Shown: one piece after another, positions 1 to 7,543 of the stretch | Layout: the number at the start of each line of letters is the position of its first letter | How positions within the stretch are numbered: the stretch's first letter is position 1 | Origin: Actinomycetes bacterium | GTDB lineage: Bacteria > Planctomycetota > Phycisphaerae > JAACET01 | DNA length: 63,357 bases | Reading direction: 5' to 3' | Assembly: GCA_030614915.1 (NCBI GenBank) | Contig: JAUXAG010000013.1 | Location: forward strand, 1 to 63,357 | Notes under the pieces: model-generated | Database searches by the model: none | Told to the model about the DNA's origin: nothing | Seen by the model: the letters and a program-made list of their open reading frames with translations, nothing else | Made by a program: the position numbers and the translations under genes

Positions 1-278
1 AACACCGGCAATTCCCCCCAATCACTGCTCCCCCCCGCCCCATCCTTTTCTACTACTGCCGCCACTGCCCCCGCTTTGATAGCTTGGCCCACAAACTCGT
101 GCCCGTCGAAATGCTCTCCACTCAGCGCAAAAAATAGATCCCCCTTTTCGATTTGCCTCGAATCCGTACAAACCCTCTGAATCACCCTATCCGCCACCCC
201 TGCCGGGACCGCTTGTCCTGAGCAAAGTCGAAGGGCCTCAACAACCTCCCCCACCCGAGAAAGCCGAAACTCTATCAC
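1..278 (-). CDS. murF: UDP-N-acetylmuramoyl-tripeptide--D-alanyl-D-alanine ligase, N-terminal part
   Basis: Only the first 92 codons are in the window; the gene runs off the left edge. The minus strand reads from a GTG at 278 and gives a MurF/MurE-type N-terminal domain, including the stretches VCTDSRQIEKGDLFFAL and GEHFDGHEFVGQAI, the uridine-nucleotide-binding part that precedes the ATP domain in this ligase family. MurF would add D-Ala-D-Ala to the muramoyl tripeptide in the cytoplasm. It follows murE on the same strand, the usual order. No ATG is available before the upstream stop, and the ribosome binding site is weak. Residues of roughly 20-30 are encoded by a dispersed repeat (separate entry). 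The choice of MurF over another Mur ligase rests on position after murE and on the N-terminal motif. Confidence 0.8.
   Translation of the reverse strand, partial: MIEFRLSRVGEVVEALRLCSGQAVPAGVADRVIQRVCTDSRQIEKGDLFFALSGEHFDGHEFVGQAIKAGAVAAVVEKDGAGGSSDWGELPV
203..240. repeat. Dispersed repeat captured inside murF
   Basis: The segment contains TCCTGAGCAAAGTCGAAGGG followed by CCTCA. Related intergenic sequence at about 2070-2115 shares GTCGAAGGGCCTCA and a preceding GAGCAAA. Here it is translated in frame as part of the murF N-terminal domain, between the first helix and the conserved DSR motif. I infer that an intergenic repeat was inserted into, or recruited by, the gene. Confidence 0.5.
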
Positions 279-455
279 TGCGTGTACTCGTTTCCTATCC
301 CCAAACCTCTGCGTTATCTGCGTCTGATGTCATCCCCGCGCAGGCGGGGATCCATCTTTCTGTATTCTCTGTATTTCTGTAATCAGCGTCTAAGTTCTGT
401 ATTTCTTTCTGTATTCTCTGTTTTCTTTATTTTTACATTTTGCTTTGTAATTTTG
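279..455. repeat. Intergenic repeat mosaic between murF and murE
   Basis: This gap consists of modules that recur elsewhere in the window. One is a palindromic CCCCGCGCAGGCGGGG segment (about 334-349), which recurs with an inserted stretch at 17165-17235. Next are TTCTGTATTCTCTG-type tracts (about 358-420), seen in reverse at 6571 and 17150. Last is an AT-rich TTTTGCATTTTGATTTTTG-type tract (431-480), also seen at 6645, 7455 and 34870. No gene or clear promoter is visible. Confidence 0.6.
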
Positions 456-1946
456 CTATTTGCATTTTGATTTTTGATTTCTCTTCAGCCATTCCGCCGC
501 TACTTGCCGATCATCGAAAGGCCTTCGCTCGTTGCCCACAATCTGATACCGCTCATGTCCCTTGCCCGCCACCAGCACCACGTCGCCCGGCCCCGCCGTC
601 GCCAGCGCCGCTTGAATCGCCTCCCGCCGATTCGCTATCACTTGGGTATGCCTCCGCGCCTGCCTGCTTATGCCCACCATTATCTGCCTGATAATTTCTT
701 CCGGCTCTTCCGTTCGCGGATTATCGCTGGTCACGAATATCTTGTCCGCCAGAGCCGACGCCTGAGCCGCCATTTTCGCCCGCTTAGTCTTATCCCGATC
801 ACCCCCGCAGCCAAAAACCACAATCAATTCCTTTTCCGTAATCGCCCGCACTGCTCGCAGCACATTGCTCAGGGCATCATGCGTATGGGCATAATCCACC
901 AGCACCTGGAAAGGCCCATCCCACTGCACCGCCTCCAACCGCCCCGGCACCACTTCCAGCCGCCCTATCCCCTCCGCTATAGTCGCCGCATCAATTCCCA
1001 GTGCCACCGCCGCCCCCGCCGCCGCCAACGCATTCACCACGTTGTGCGTACCCGGCAATCGGCTCTTCACTTTCAGCTTCCTCCCGGCACAACTCAGCAC
1101 AAAGCTCGAGCCATCCGCCCCGTTGCTCAATCCGCTCGCCCGCACTTTTGCCCTCGTGCCCAGCCCGTACCATATCTTCTTAGCCGCACTCCTCCGAGCC
1201 AGCTCTTCACTGCTCGGCTCCGCACGGTTCAGCACCGCCACCGCCCCAGCCGCTAATCCTTCAAACAGCCCCGCCTTAGCCGCAAAATATTCTTCCATCG
1301 TCCCGTGATAGTCCAGATGATCGCCGCTTAGATTCGTAAAGACCCCCACCTCAAAATCTATCCCCGCCAACCTCCCCTGGTCCAGGGCATGGCTCGAGGC
1401 CTCCAGCACCGCATATCTTATTCCCGCCGACCTGGCTCGGGCCATTAGCTCCGCCAGCTCCAACGGCCCCGGCGTAGTCGTCCCCGCCGCCACAAACTCA
1501 TCCCCCACACAATACCCCGTCGTGCCGAACATCACCGATTCGTGCCCCGCCGCCTTCAGTATCGACCGCAAGATGTAGCAGAACGTCGTCTTGCCGTTGG
1601 TCCCTGTAACCGCCACCTTAGCCAGCGACTTAGCCGGCTCACCGTAGAACACCTGTGCCAACCTCCCCAGAGCCTCCCGACTGTCCGGCACTACCACGCA
1701 GGCCGCCCCATCCACTGTCCCTTCAGCCACCACCGCCAGAGCCCCTTTGCTCAGGGCTTCTCCTATATAATCATGCCCATCGACCCGCGGCCCTTTTACC
1801 GCTACAAAGACACTCCCCTTGCGAACCACTCGCGAATCGCACGCCAGAGCCCTCACTACCGCCTTATATTTTGCCTTTGATAGTCCCTCTTCTCGCCGTT
1901 CGCTCAGCCCCCCCAGCAACTCTCCCAATTTCATTCCGCCAGCCAT
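456..1946 (-). CDS. murE: UDP-N-acetylmuramoyl-L-alanyl-D-glutamate--2,6-diaminopimelate ligase
   Basis: This 496-residue Mur ligase adds the third amino acid of the peptidoglycan stem peptide. The ATP loop TGTNGKTT lies at residues 114-121, and the C-terminal domain carries DNPR at 408-411, the motif that in this family goes with meso-diaminopimelate rather than lysine. GHERYQ near 463 is the usual C-terminal signature. The ATG at 1946 is preceded by AGGAAG; a second ATG four codons on is possible. Length is normal. murF follows on the same strand. In most bacteria murE follows ftsI in the dcw cluster, but here it lies in opposite orientation upstream of mraZ, so the cluster has been rearranged. 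Confidence 0.95.
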   Translation of the reverse strand: MAGGMKLGELLGGLSERREEGLSKAKYKAVVRALACDSRVVRKGSVFVAVKGPRVDGHDYIGEALSKGALAVVAEGTVDGAACVVVPDSREALGRLAQVFYGEPAKSLAKVAVTGTNGKTTFCYILRSILKAAGHESVMFGTTGYCVGDEFVAAGTTTPGPLELAELMARARSAGIRYAVLEASSHALDQGRLAGIDFEVGVFTNLSGDHLDYHGTMEEYFAAKAGLFEGLAAGAVAVLNRAEPSSEELARRSAAKKIWYGLGTRAKVRASGLSNGADGSSFVLSCAGRKLKVKSRLPGTHNVVNALAAAGAAVALGIDAATIAEGIGRLEVVPGRLEAVQWDGPFQVLVDYAHTHDALSNVLRAVRAITEKELIVVFGCGGDRDKTKRAKMAAQASALADKIFVTSDNPRTEEPEEIIRQIMVGISRQARRHTQVIANRREAIQAALATAGPGDVVLVAGKGHERYQIVGNERRPFDDRQVAAEWLKRNQKSKCK

Positions 1947-2198
1947 GGCTCTTCCTATTTGATGTGCTTACCTCCGACAGGCCTATTCTAATCTCTTGCA
2001 GCCCTCTCTTCAAATGACAAATAACTAATGACTGATGACTAATGATGATTTGCCTAAGACGCCCGTCCCGAGCAAACCCTGCATTGAGCTTTGTCGAAGT
2101 GTCGAAGGGCCTCAGAATTGAATGGAACGTCTGAACTCATCTGCCAAAACCGCTTGCGGTTTTGGTCAGCTGCATTGATCTATTAGGCATTTGATTTC
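1947..2198. repeat. Intergenic repeats upstream of murE
   Basis: No gene is seen. The stretch 2025-2050 holds short tandem TGACTAATGA-like words. At 2070-2118 there is a pair of TTTGTCGAAG / TGTCGAAGGG words related to the repeat inside murF. At 2142-2170 CCAAAACCGCTTGCGGTTTTGG forms a perfect inverted repeat that could act as a terminator for the membrane protein gene at 2199 or for murE transcription read-in. Confidence 0.45.
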
Positions 2199-2768
2199 TT
2201 AACCATCTGACTCCAAAGATTCTTTTGATTCAGATATTGTTTTCCCATTTGTTCTAAACTTTGATATTATCCAACAAATAAAGGCAATAATTAGACCAAT
2301 GAGTAACAAAGGAAGTAATATTGCCAAGATCCAGTCTACGATACCGAATCCTGTGTCACCTATGCTCTGCCCAAATGTCTTTAGAATCGTCATGTAAAGT
2401 ATATAAGAAACGACTGATACCAATATTGCTAAAAGATTTGTCTCACCACTGGGTGCTACACACCAGAAGCAGAGGAGACCACCAATAATTGCATAAAGCA
2501 TAGGATGAGAAGCGCCCTTCATGAAATAATTCGTGGTAGCAAATATGCCACCACTGTAAAAAAGAGCTGGCAGCAACGTTCCGAAAAGAAACATACCAAC
2601 AAGAATCGGGATGGATAATATTTTCTTTGCTCTGCTTCTGTGTTCTTCCGTTGCCCAACTTAGCAAGGGAAGAAACGCCATAGATGGCAAGCTGATAATT
2701 ATGAATATTAAGTACCAGAATAGAAACTCAAAGCATATAATAGCAATTGCATATTTTATAAAGTGCAT
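2199..2768 (-). CDS. Hypothetical multi-pass membrane protein
   Basis: This 189-residue protein is not recognised. It has a hydrophobic N-terminal helix (about 5-30), further hydrophobic stretches near 50-75, 90-125 and 140-170, and a charged serine/glutamate-rich C-terminus, so it is probably an inner membrane protein with four or five helices. Base composition is clearly more AT-rich than that of murE or ftsI, suggesting acquisition. Upstream lies the same palindromic promoter element (2799-2815) that precedes the protease gene at 2908, so the two genes are probably controlled together although each has its own promoter. No enzymatic motif is seen. Confidence 0.65.
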   Translation of the reverse strand: MHFIKYAIAIICFEFLFWYLIFIIISLPSMAFLPLLSWATEEHRSRAKKILSIPILVGMFLFGTLLPALFYSGGIFATTNYFMKGASHPMLYAIIGGLLCFWCVAPSGETNLLAILVSVVSYILYMTILKTFGQSIGDTGFGIVDWILAILLPLLLIGLIIAFICWIISKFRTNGKTISESKESLESDG

Positions 2769-2798
2769 TATCTTTTCCTATTTTCGCTTGAACAATGA

Positions 2799-2815
2799 TT
2801 ATACAGCCTGTATAA
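2799..2815 (-). promoter_or_regulatory. Palindromic operator/promoter element, copy 1
   Basis: TTATACAGCCTGTATAA is a perfect 8+1+8 palindrome. Read on the minus strand its end forms a TATAAT -10 box (complement of 2798-2803), with TTGAGG about 16 bases upstream as a weak -35. It ends 31 bases before the ATG at 2768. The flanking bases also match copy 2 at 3819-3835 over about 31 positions. Likely a repressor site overlapping the promoter. Confidence 0.6.
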
Positions 2816-2907
2816 AACGCCTCAAAGCCCATCGGCCGGACTGCGTACGTCAGTGCGTCACCTTTCGCCCGCGTAGCGTGCGATAAGATGTATGCAGTGG
2901 TTCGCTT

Positions 2908-3789
2908 TTATTTCTTCATTAATGACCAATATTCGATATTTTCATCCTTCTGCTGTTTTGCTTTGTCGAGTACTTCTCGTATTCTGGAAACTGGTTCCAC
3001 CACACCAAAATCCATCTTCTGACTCGAGGCGATGACCAGACCAAGCAACTGAACTTTTGAATCTGTTAAGGATGGCTGCTTCAATACAGGGCTTCCACTG
3101 TTACCGTGAAATATTTCAGCATCGATCAGATAGCATTTCTCTTCCACAAACTTGTTTTCTCCATTCATCCTCAGCCTTAGAAACTTCTTGCCTGTCCGCA
3201 TTGCGATTATGCCTGATCTACCAAATGGCCGTTGCTCACGGAGTTCGAAGCCGATGTTGACTGGAAACCCAAAGACAAGAATCTTTCTCGGCGGTGCTGG
3301 GTCATCTAACGGGAGTTGATTCTTGTCCTTAGTTTTAGAATCTGGAAGATCATATCTAAAGTGCGTGATTGTTCGTCCCTTGAACCACGATATCTTCATT
3401 GCGGCCACGTCAACAGGATGAGTATCCTTATTGCCATCGACAGGATGAGAAACCCATCGCTTTCTTGGGAGCTTGAGAAGGACCATTTCTTTCCTTCCCG
3501 AACTCTTGTTGATGCACTCAACTCTTGCATGGAGGTCATATGGCAGTTCAACCACGTGGCGAGCCGATACGACAAACAGATGTCCAGCACTCTGGACAAA
3601 AAAGGCAGTTCCATTCGACTTGTTCCGTTTAATAACTTCTGATGACCCTTCCTGTTTAACATACTCCAAATGTTCCAGACGAATGACAGCTCGGCTGAGC
3701 TGTGAGTAGAAATCCTCTTTCTTCTTCGTGCCTGCAGCGTTGGCAACAAGACAGGAGACCACTAGTATTGCTGATATCACTCTATTCAT
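2908..3789 (-). CDS. Secreted trypsin-like serine protease
   Basis: A 293-residue protein with an N-terminal signal peptide (hydrophobic 4-18, ending AANA-like) followed by an S1-type protease domain. The likely triad is His78 in VVSARHV, Asp127 in PVDVAAM and Ser231 in GNSGSPV, in the usual order and spacing. The start is the ATG at 3789, preceded by AGAGGAA; an upstream in-frame extension lacks a binding site. It should act in the periplasm or outside the cell; its substrate is unknown. A second protease of the same build is at 50585. The gene is AT-rich compared with the dcw genes and carries its own palindromic promoter. Confidence 0.8.
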   Translation of the reverse strand: MNRVISAILVVSCLVANAAGTKKKEDFYSQLSRAVIRLEHLEYVKQEGSSEVIKRNKSNGTAFFVQSAGHLFVVSARHVVELPYDLHARVECINKSSGRKEMVLLKLPRKRWVSHPVDGNKDTHPVDVAAMKISWFKGRTITHFRYDLPDSKTKDKNQLPLDDPAPPRKILVFGFPVNIGFELREQRPFGRSGIIAMRTGKKFLRLRMNGENKFVEEKCYLIDAEIFHGNSGSPVLKQPSLTDSKVQLLGLVIASSQKMDFGVVEPVSRIREVLDKAKQQKDENIEYWSLMKK

Positions 3790-3818
3790 TTCGTGTTCCT
3801 CTGAAGATCTAACAATGA

Positions 3819-3835
3819 TTATACAGTCTGTATAA
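3819..3835 (-). promoter_or_regulatory. Palindromic operator/promoter element, copy 2
   Basis: TTATACAGTCTGTATAA differs from copy 1 only in the central base and again ends 30 bases before the start codon, here the protease ATG at 3789. The minus-strand -10 box is TATAAT, and a TGTTTG lies 17 bases upstream. The repeated sequence and identical spacing argue for a shared regulator. Confidence 0.6.
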
Positions 3836-3927
3836 AACACCAAACACAGGGAGCCAAATTTGGATTTCTGGAGGCCCCCATTAATCAGCATAATACTCAA
3901 ACTCCCACCCGACGTCAATCGCCAATT

Positions 3928-3996
3928 CTCGGATCCCGGCGAGCCGGGACCGTTTCACTCGCCCTGCCGTTCTGCGTAATCAGCGCAATCAGCGTC
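3928..3996 (-). repeat. 69-base dispersed repeat, copy 1
   Basis: Read on the minus strand, this begins GACGCTGATTGCGCTGATTA and ends in GTCCCGGCTCGCCGGGAT, a near-palindrome. The plus-strand segment 9740-9808 matches it along the full length with scattered differences. The two copies are in inverted orientation and bracket the mraZ-ftsI genes. Confidence 0.65.
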
Positions 3997-4078
3997 TTTC
4001 ATTAGACTGTAGGCTATAGGCTGTAGACTTGAGTATCTTGTCTTTGTTTTGCTGCACCTCCAGCCTCCAGCCTTACTA

Positions 4079-4112
4079 CTCTGCGAAGCGGCGCTTCGCT
4101 GCGAAGCACGAG
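4079..4112 (-). repeat. Modular hairpin repeat, copy 1
   Basis: The arms are CTCTGCGAAG (4079-4088) and CGAAGCACGAG (4102-4112) around a GC-rich self-complementary centre. Related copies lie in opposite orientation at 5408-5480, with a longer centre, and inside priA at 24722-24758, with a different centre. Confidence 0.65.
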
Positions 4113-4450
4113 CAAGCCCCACGCCTTACACCTGGCCGCGGTGGGCGGGGAAAGTCCATAACTGCTTTATGAATAAGTTCTTATGGCAATTGGGCACTTT
4201 GTCTCAAGGATTCCTGTTGGGCGGTCGATGCTAGTATTAGTGGGACATTTTCCCATAGCTCCCAGGGACGAAGCCCCAGGGCTGCCCGGAGAGCTTGCCG
4301 GACCTTTGGACCAAGGCAAAGAAGCCAGAAATCGAGGTTTTGGGCTGATATAAAGGGTTTTTTAGCTCGGCAGGCGTACTTTGCGACCAAATGCGGGCCA
4401 GCGGCGAAGCGAGACCAAGAAATTATGTGAAAATTTTTTTGATTTTTCTC

Positions 4451-4504
4451 TTGACCTGAGTGGGACTAAGAGGGACAATATCCCACACAGGTGGAGGCAA
4501 GTGG
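4451..4504 (+). promoter_or_regulatory. mraZ promoter with ten-base-periodic MraZ-type boxes
   Basis: TTGACC at 4451-4456 and GACAAT at 4474-4479 are separated by 17 bases, a good sigma70-type promoter. Across and after it, G-triplet or C-triplet boxes occur every ten bases: GTGGG at 4460, GAGGG at 4470, ATCCC at 4480, GGTGG at 4490 and AGTGG at 4500. MraZ proteins are known to bind short TGGG-type direct repeats with five-base spacers, so this fits autoregulation of the operon. Confidence 0.65.
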
Positions 4505-4507
4505 TAA

Positions 4508-5014
4508 ATGAGCCCATCACTTTTATTTCTGACCGGTGAATACGAGCACAAATTGGACTCCAAGAACAGGCTGTTTATTCCGGGCCGGCTGCGGGAGTGC
4601 ATCTATCCGGAGCGGGACGGTCTGGGATTTTTTTTGGTCTTTGGACCGAACAAGATCCTGGGACTTTACCCGGACGAATACTATCGGCGGCTGGCGGTGA
4701 GGGAGGAGGGGCAATTGGTGCCGGGGGCTGAGCTGGTGGATTTCGAGCGGGTGACTTTTGCCTTGGCATCTCATCTGGAGCTTGACCCGCAGAACAGACT
4801 GACCTTGCCGGCAAAGATGATCGAACGGGCTCAACTGGGACGTGATGTGGTGCTTATCGGAGCTAAGGACCATATCGAGCTCTGGGACGGGAAGGCGTGG
4901 AAGAATTACCTGGCTGGACAGCTGGAAAAGCACGAGGAACTGCTGGAACTCGGACGCCAAGCTCGGCGTGGACGGGCGAACCAAGAATCGACCAAGTCGA
5001 AACGACAACGGTAG
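4508..5014 (+). CDS. mraZ: Transcriptional regulator MraZ
   Basis: A 168-residue protein with two AbrB-like DNA-binding halves, each carrying the DxxxR signature: DSKNRLFIP near residue 17 and DPQNRLTLP near residue 93. It is slightly longer than the E. coli protein because of a charged C-terminal tail. The ATG at 4508 has GGAGG about ten bases upstream. As the first gene of the remaining dcw cluster it should repress its own operon through the periodic boxes just upstream. The next gene starts 126 bases downstream. The assignment is firm from both motif and position. Confidence 0.95.
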   Translation: MSPSLLFLTGEYEHKLDSKNRLFIPGRLRECIYPERDGLGFFLVFGPNKILGLYPDEYYRRLAVREEGQLVPGAELVDFERVTFALASHLELDPQNRLTLPAKMIERAQLGRDVVLIGAKDHIELWDGKAWKNYLAGQLEKHEELLELGRQARRGRANQESTKSKRQR

Positions 5015-5140
5015 AGAGGCTGGAGCTAGCCGTGGCGGTCAGGGGATAGTTGGAAAGGAAAGCAGTCAGGGAAGGAGAACTGCTCAGGGCCAAGGAGGGC
5101 CCACTTAGAATTCGATTCGGTCCAACGGAAAGGAGCGATT

Positions 5141-5383
5141 ATGGCAGCGGTAAAGGAGATGCCCAGGGTTGAAGTGGTTACATCGATGAGCCTGGGGGAA
5201 GTACGCCAGCAGTTGGCCAAGTTCAGGCGGGGCGGAAGGATAAAGGCTGCCGATCGGGCCAGGCTGGAGAGGAAAATGAAGGAGATTCTGAGTCGTTTGG
5301 CCAAGCTGGGGCAGAAGGGCGAGCGATTTGCCCAGATTCGGCTCAGTGCTGAGGCAAAGGCACTGAGCAAGCGGATCTGCTGA
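5141..5383 (+). CDS. Small charged helical protein between mraZ and rsmH
   Basis: An 80-residue, strongly basic protein predicted to be helical throughout, rich in Arg, Lys, Ala and Leu, with possible coiled-coil heptads from residue 20 on. The ATG is preceded by AAAGGAG at a good distance, and its codon use matches the neighbours. I do not recognise a family. Its place between mraZ and rsmH suggests a division-related or structural role but this is only context. A modular repeat begins about 25 bases after its stop. Confidence 0.6.
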   Translation: MAAVKEMPRVEVVTSMSLGEVRQQLAKFRRGGRIKAADRARLERKMKEILSRLAKLGQKGERFAQIRLSAEAKALSKRIC

Positions 5384-5407
5384 TCGTGAAGAAAGGCGTG
5401 AGGCCCG

Positions 5408-5480
5408 CTCGTGCTTCCAGCCTTCGCAGCCGAAGCTGCTTCGGCGGAGTAGGCTCGCAGCGAAGCGCCGCTTCGCAGAG
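5408..5480 (+). repeat. Modular hairpin repeat, copy 2 (long centre)
   Basis: CTCGTGCTTC at 5408-5417 and CTTCGCAGAG at 5471-5480 are the same arms as in copy 1, in inverse orientation. The centre is longer and contains two self-complementary parts, CCGAAGCTGCTTCGG and GCGAAGCGCCGCTTCGC. Together with copy 1 it brackets mraZ and the small gene. Confidence 0.65.
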
Positions 5481-5620
5481 TAGTAAGGCCTGGGGCTTAG
5501 CAGTAGAGGGGCGGAGAGGAGGGGGGATCGAGAGGGAGCAGGGAAAAAACGAATATAAGTTTCCAAGAGAAGGGCAAGTTTCTTGCAGGGGAGTATGAGC
5601 GGCGGTAAACTTCAGAGCCG

Positions 5621-6532
5621 ATGCAAATGAGCCGCCAGCAAAGCAAACATGAGCCGGTGCTTCTGGCGGAGGTCCTGGAGCTGCTGGAGCCGTCGGCTGG
5701 AAAGGTGGTGGTGGATTGTACCGTAGGTTTTGGCGGTCATGCCTCGGCGATGCTCAAAAGGATCGGGGCGGGCGGTTTTGTACTTGGAATAGACCTTGAC
5801 CGGACTGCTCTGGCAGCGGCCAGAGCTGAACTGGAGGATATTGGAAACAACTTTGAGCTCTGGCAGGGCAACTTCGGGCAGACAGAGGAAATTATTGGCC
5901 GACTGCCAGGCAAAAGAGCGGATGTGATCCTGGCGGATTTGGGAGTTAACTCGCAGCAGCTCGACGATGGGTCACGAGGTTTCAGTTTTGGGCAGGATGG
6001 ACCCTTGCGGATGACGATGGACGCGGATGCAGAACCAGATGCGGCTGAGTTGGTCAATAGACTCAGCGAGAAAGAGCTGGCGGATTTGATATATGGTTAT
6101 GGTCAGGAGCGTCGTTCACGGCGGATAGCGCGGTTTATTGTGCGGGCCCGGACAGAAGAGCCGATTAGGACAACGGGACGGCTGGCGGAGATTATTTGTC
6201 GGGCCGTCGGGCCGGCAGCGAGACGCCAGCGAATACATCCGGCGACGCGGACCTTTCAGGCCCTGCGGATAGCAGTCAACGGTGAGCTTGAGAATCTGAG
6301 CAATCTGCTGGCAGGAGCCAAGGACATTTTGGCTGAGGGGGGAAGAATGGGAGTGATTTCTTTTCAGAGCCTGGAGGATCGGCTGGTCAAGCACAGTTTT
6401 CGCCGAGGAGCCAAGGAAGGTTACTGGAAGGTTTTGACGAAATCGCCGATTCGGCCCGGCGAAGCAGAAAGAAAGGCTAATCCGCGTTGCCGCAGCGCGA
6501 AGTTTCGAGCAGCAGAACGAAGAAAGGCTTGA
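5621..6532 (+). CDS. rsmH: 16S rRNA (cytosine1402-N4)-methyltransferase
   Basis: A 303-residue protein of the MraW/RsmH family, which methylates C1402 in the decoding region of 16S rRNA. The AdoMet loop VVVDCTVGFGGHASAML lies at about residues 28-44, DLGVNSQQLDD near 108 and the substrate-side motif DGPLRMTMD near 127. GVISFQSLEDRLVK near 248 is the characteristic C-terminal signature. Length is typical. The start could be the ATG at 5621 or the one two codons later. It lies downstream of mraZ as usual for dcw clusters. Confidence 0.95.
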   Translation: MQMSRQQSKHEPVLLAEVLELLEPSAGKVVVDCTVGFGGHASAMLKRIGAGGFVLGIDLDRTALAAARAELEDIGNNFELWQGNFGQTEEIIGRLPGKRADVILADLGVNSQQLDDGSRGFSFGQDGPLRMTMDADAEPDAAELVNRLSEKELADLIYGYGQERRSRRIARFIVRARTEEPIRTTGRLAEIICRAVGPAARRQRIHPATRTFQALRIAVNGELENLSNLLAGAKDILAEGGRMGVISFQSLEDRLVKHSFRRGAKEGYWKVLTKSPIRPGEAERKANPRCRSAKFRAAERRKA

Positions 6533-6700
6533 GGCCTGAGGCTGGAGGCTTGAGGAAGAAGACGGAGAAAGAAATACAGAGAATACAGAAAGATAATTAG
6601 CCACAGATGAACACAGATTGTAAGAAATAATGAACTCTTTCAATATTTGATTTTTGCTTTGTCATTTTGCACTTTGCATTTTGATTTGATCAAGGAAGGA
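6529..6700. repeat. Intergenic repeat mosaic after rsmH
   Basis: Three modules follow each other: GAGGCTGGAGGCTTGAGG (about 6538), GAAATACAGAGAATACAG (about 6570) with GCCACAGATGAACACAGA (about 6600), and an AT-rich TTTGATTTTTGCTTTG / TTTGCATTTTGATTTG tract (6646-6688). The same modules in similar order occur at 17098-17170, 43967-44100 and 47886-47945. Confidence 0.65.
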
Positions 6701-6707
6701 GGCGGCT

Positions 6708-7451
6708 ATGACCAAGGAAACTAAGGTCGGACTGGTAATAGGGCTGCTGTTTATGGTGGGCGTGGTTTATGTGCTCAGCGTGGTTACGAACCATCCGAAC
6801 GATCCGGAACTGGAAAAGCAGGTGGCTGATCTCAGAGCCCAGCAGAGGGGGGCAGATCTGCAGGCGGCCAGCGGTAAAAGGATCCCCCTGAGTGTATCCA
6901 AGAAGATCGAGCCGTTGGGGGATACAGTGCCCCAGAAGAAAGAGGTCGCGGTTATCCAGCCAGTAGCTGTAAAAGTGCCTGTGGTGAAAAAGACTGTTCT
7001 GGCGGCGCCGCCGAAGCCGCGGTTCTATATTGTCAAGGAGGGGCAGACGCTGAGCGACGTGGCTGGGGAGGTTTATGGCTGGGCGAACCGGCATGAGTTT
7101 GAGCGGATTCATAAGGCCAATGAGTACAAGGTGCCCAACGCCAACATGATTTGGCCGGGTCTGAAGCTGCTGATTCCGCCGTTGGAAGAGCCCAAGCCGA
7201 CTGACGCAAAAAAGGTGCTGAGTCCGGGCGGGGTACGGACCTATACGGTAATGCTCGGCGATACGCTCTCGGAGATATCATCGAGGAAGTTAGGGACAGC
7301 CACACGCTGGCGGGAGATATTGAGGCTCAATAGTCACAAGCTGCCTAGTGAATACACGCCGCTGCAGGTGGGTATGGTTTTGAAGCTGCCGGCGGCGTCG
7401 AAGGGATCTGGGTTCCGGCTGCCGAAAGGGCCCGATGATTTGTGGCGATGA
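6708..7451 (+). CDS. Membrane-anchored protein with two LysM domains
   Basis: A 247-residue protein with one N-terminal membrane helix (about 9-26), a linker rich in Lys, Pro and Val, and two LysM modules at about 105-157 (starting FYIVKEGQTLSDVA) and 177-228 (starting TYTVMLGDTLSEIS). LysM modules bind the glycan strands of peptidoglycan, so the protein probably sits in the inner membrane and reaches into the wall. AAGGAGG lies just before the ATG. It occupies a place between rsmH and ftsL in the cluster, which suggests a role in septal or lateral wall assembly. No hydrolase domain is present. Confidence 0.85.
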   Translation: MTKETKVGLVIGLLFMVGVVYVLSVVTNHPNDPELEKQVADLRAQQRGADLQAASGKRIPLSVSKKIEPLGDTVPQKKEVAVIQPVAVKVPVVKKTVLAAPPKPRFYIVKEGQTLSDVAGEVYGWANRHEFERIHKANEYKVPNANMIWPGLKLLIPPLEEPKPTDAKKVLSPGGVRTYTVMLGDTLSEISSRKLGTATRWREILRLNSHKLPSEYTPLQVGMVLKLPAASKGSGFRLPKGPDDLWR

Positions 7452-7543
7452 AGGAAAAATAAAAAATCAAAAATATAAATGCAAAATGACATAGTAAAGT
7501 TCAAAAAGAGAAGAGGAACGTTGTTGGGGCAGGGATAGGCGGC

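Larger units (their letters stand above)
3840..4450. other. Gene-free stretch upstream of mraZ
   Basis: No open frame here looks like a gene. The stretch holds two dispersed repeats (3928-3996 and 4079-4112), short reading frames without family resemblance, and an MraZ-like pair GTGGG and TTCCC spaced ten bases apart at 4240. The 4141-4155 stretch GCGGGGAAAGTCC recalls part of RNase P RNA, but the other conserved parts are absent. Confidence 0.5.

Noticed and set aside
474-1256. Long open frame opposite murE
   Set aside because: It mirrors the GC-rich third positions of murE; composition is His/Arg/Pro-rich with no domain. The same reasoning excludes the long frames opposite priA, fhs, purB, gnd and the kinase gene.
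4141-4160. RNase P RNA-like word GGGGAAAGTCC
   Set aside because: Only this short part matches; no second conserved strand, no P15-type GGTAA region and no stable overall fold could be traced.
5386-5598. Possible gene between the small coiled gene and rsmH
   Set aside because: The frame runs through the modular hairpin repeat, so its residues reflect the repeat and not a selected protein.
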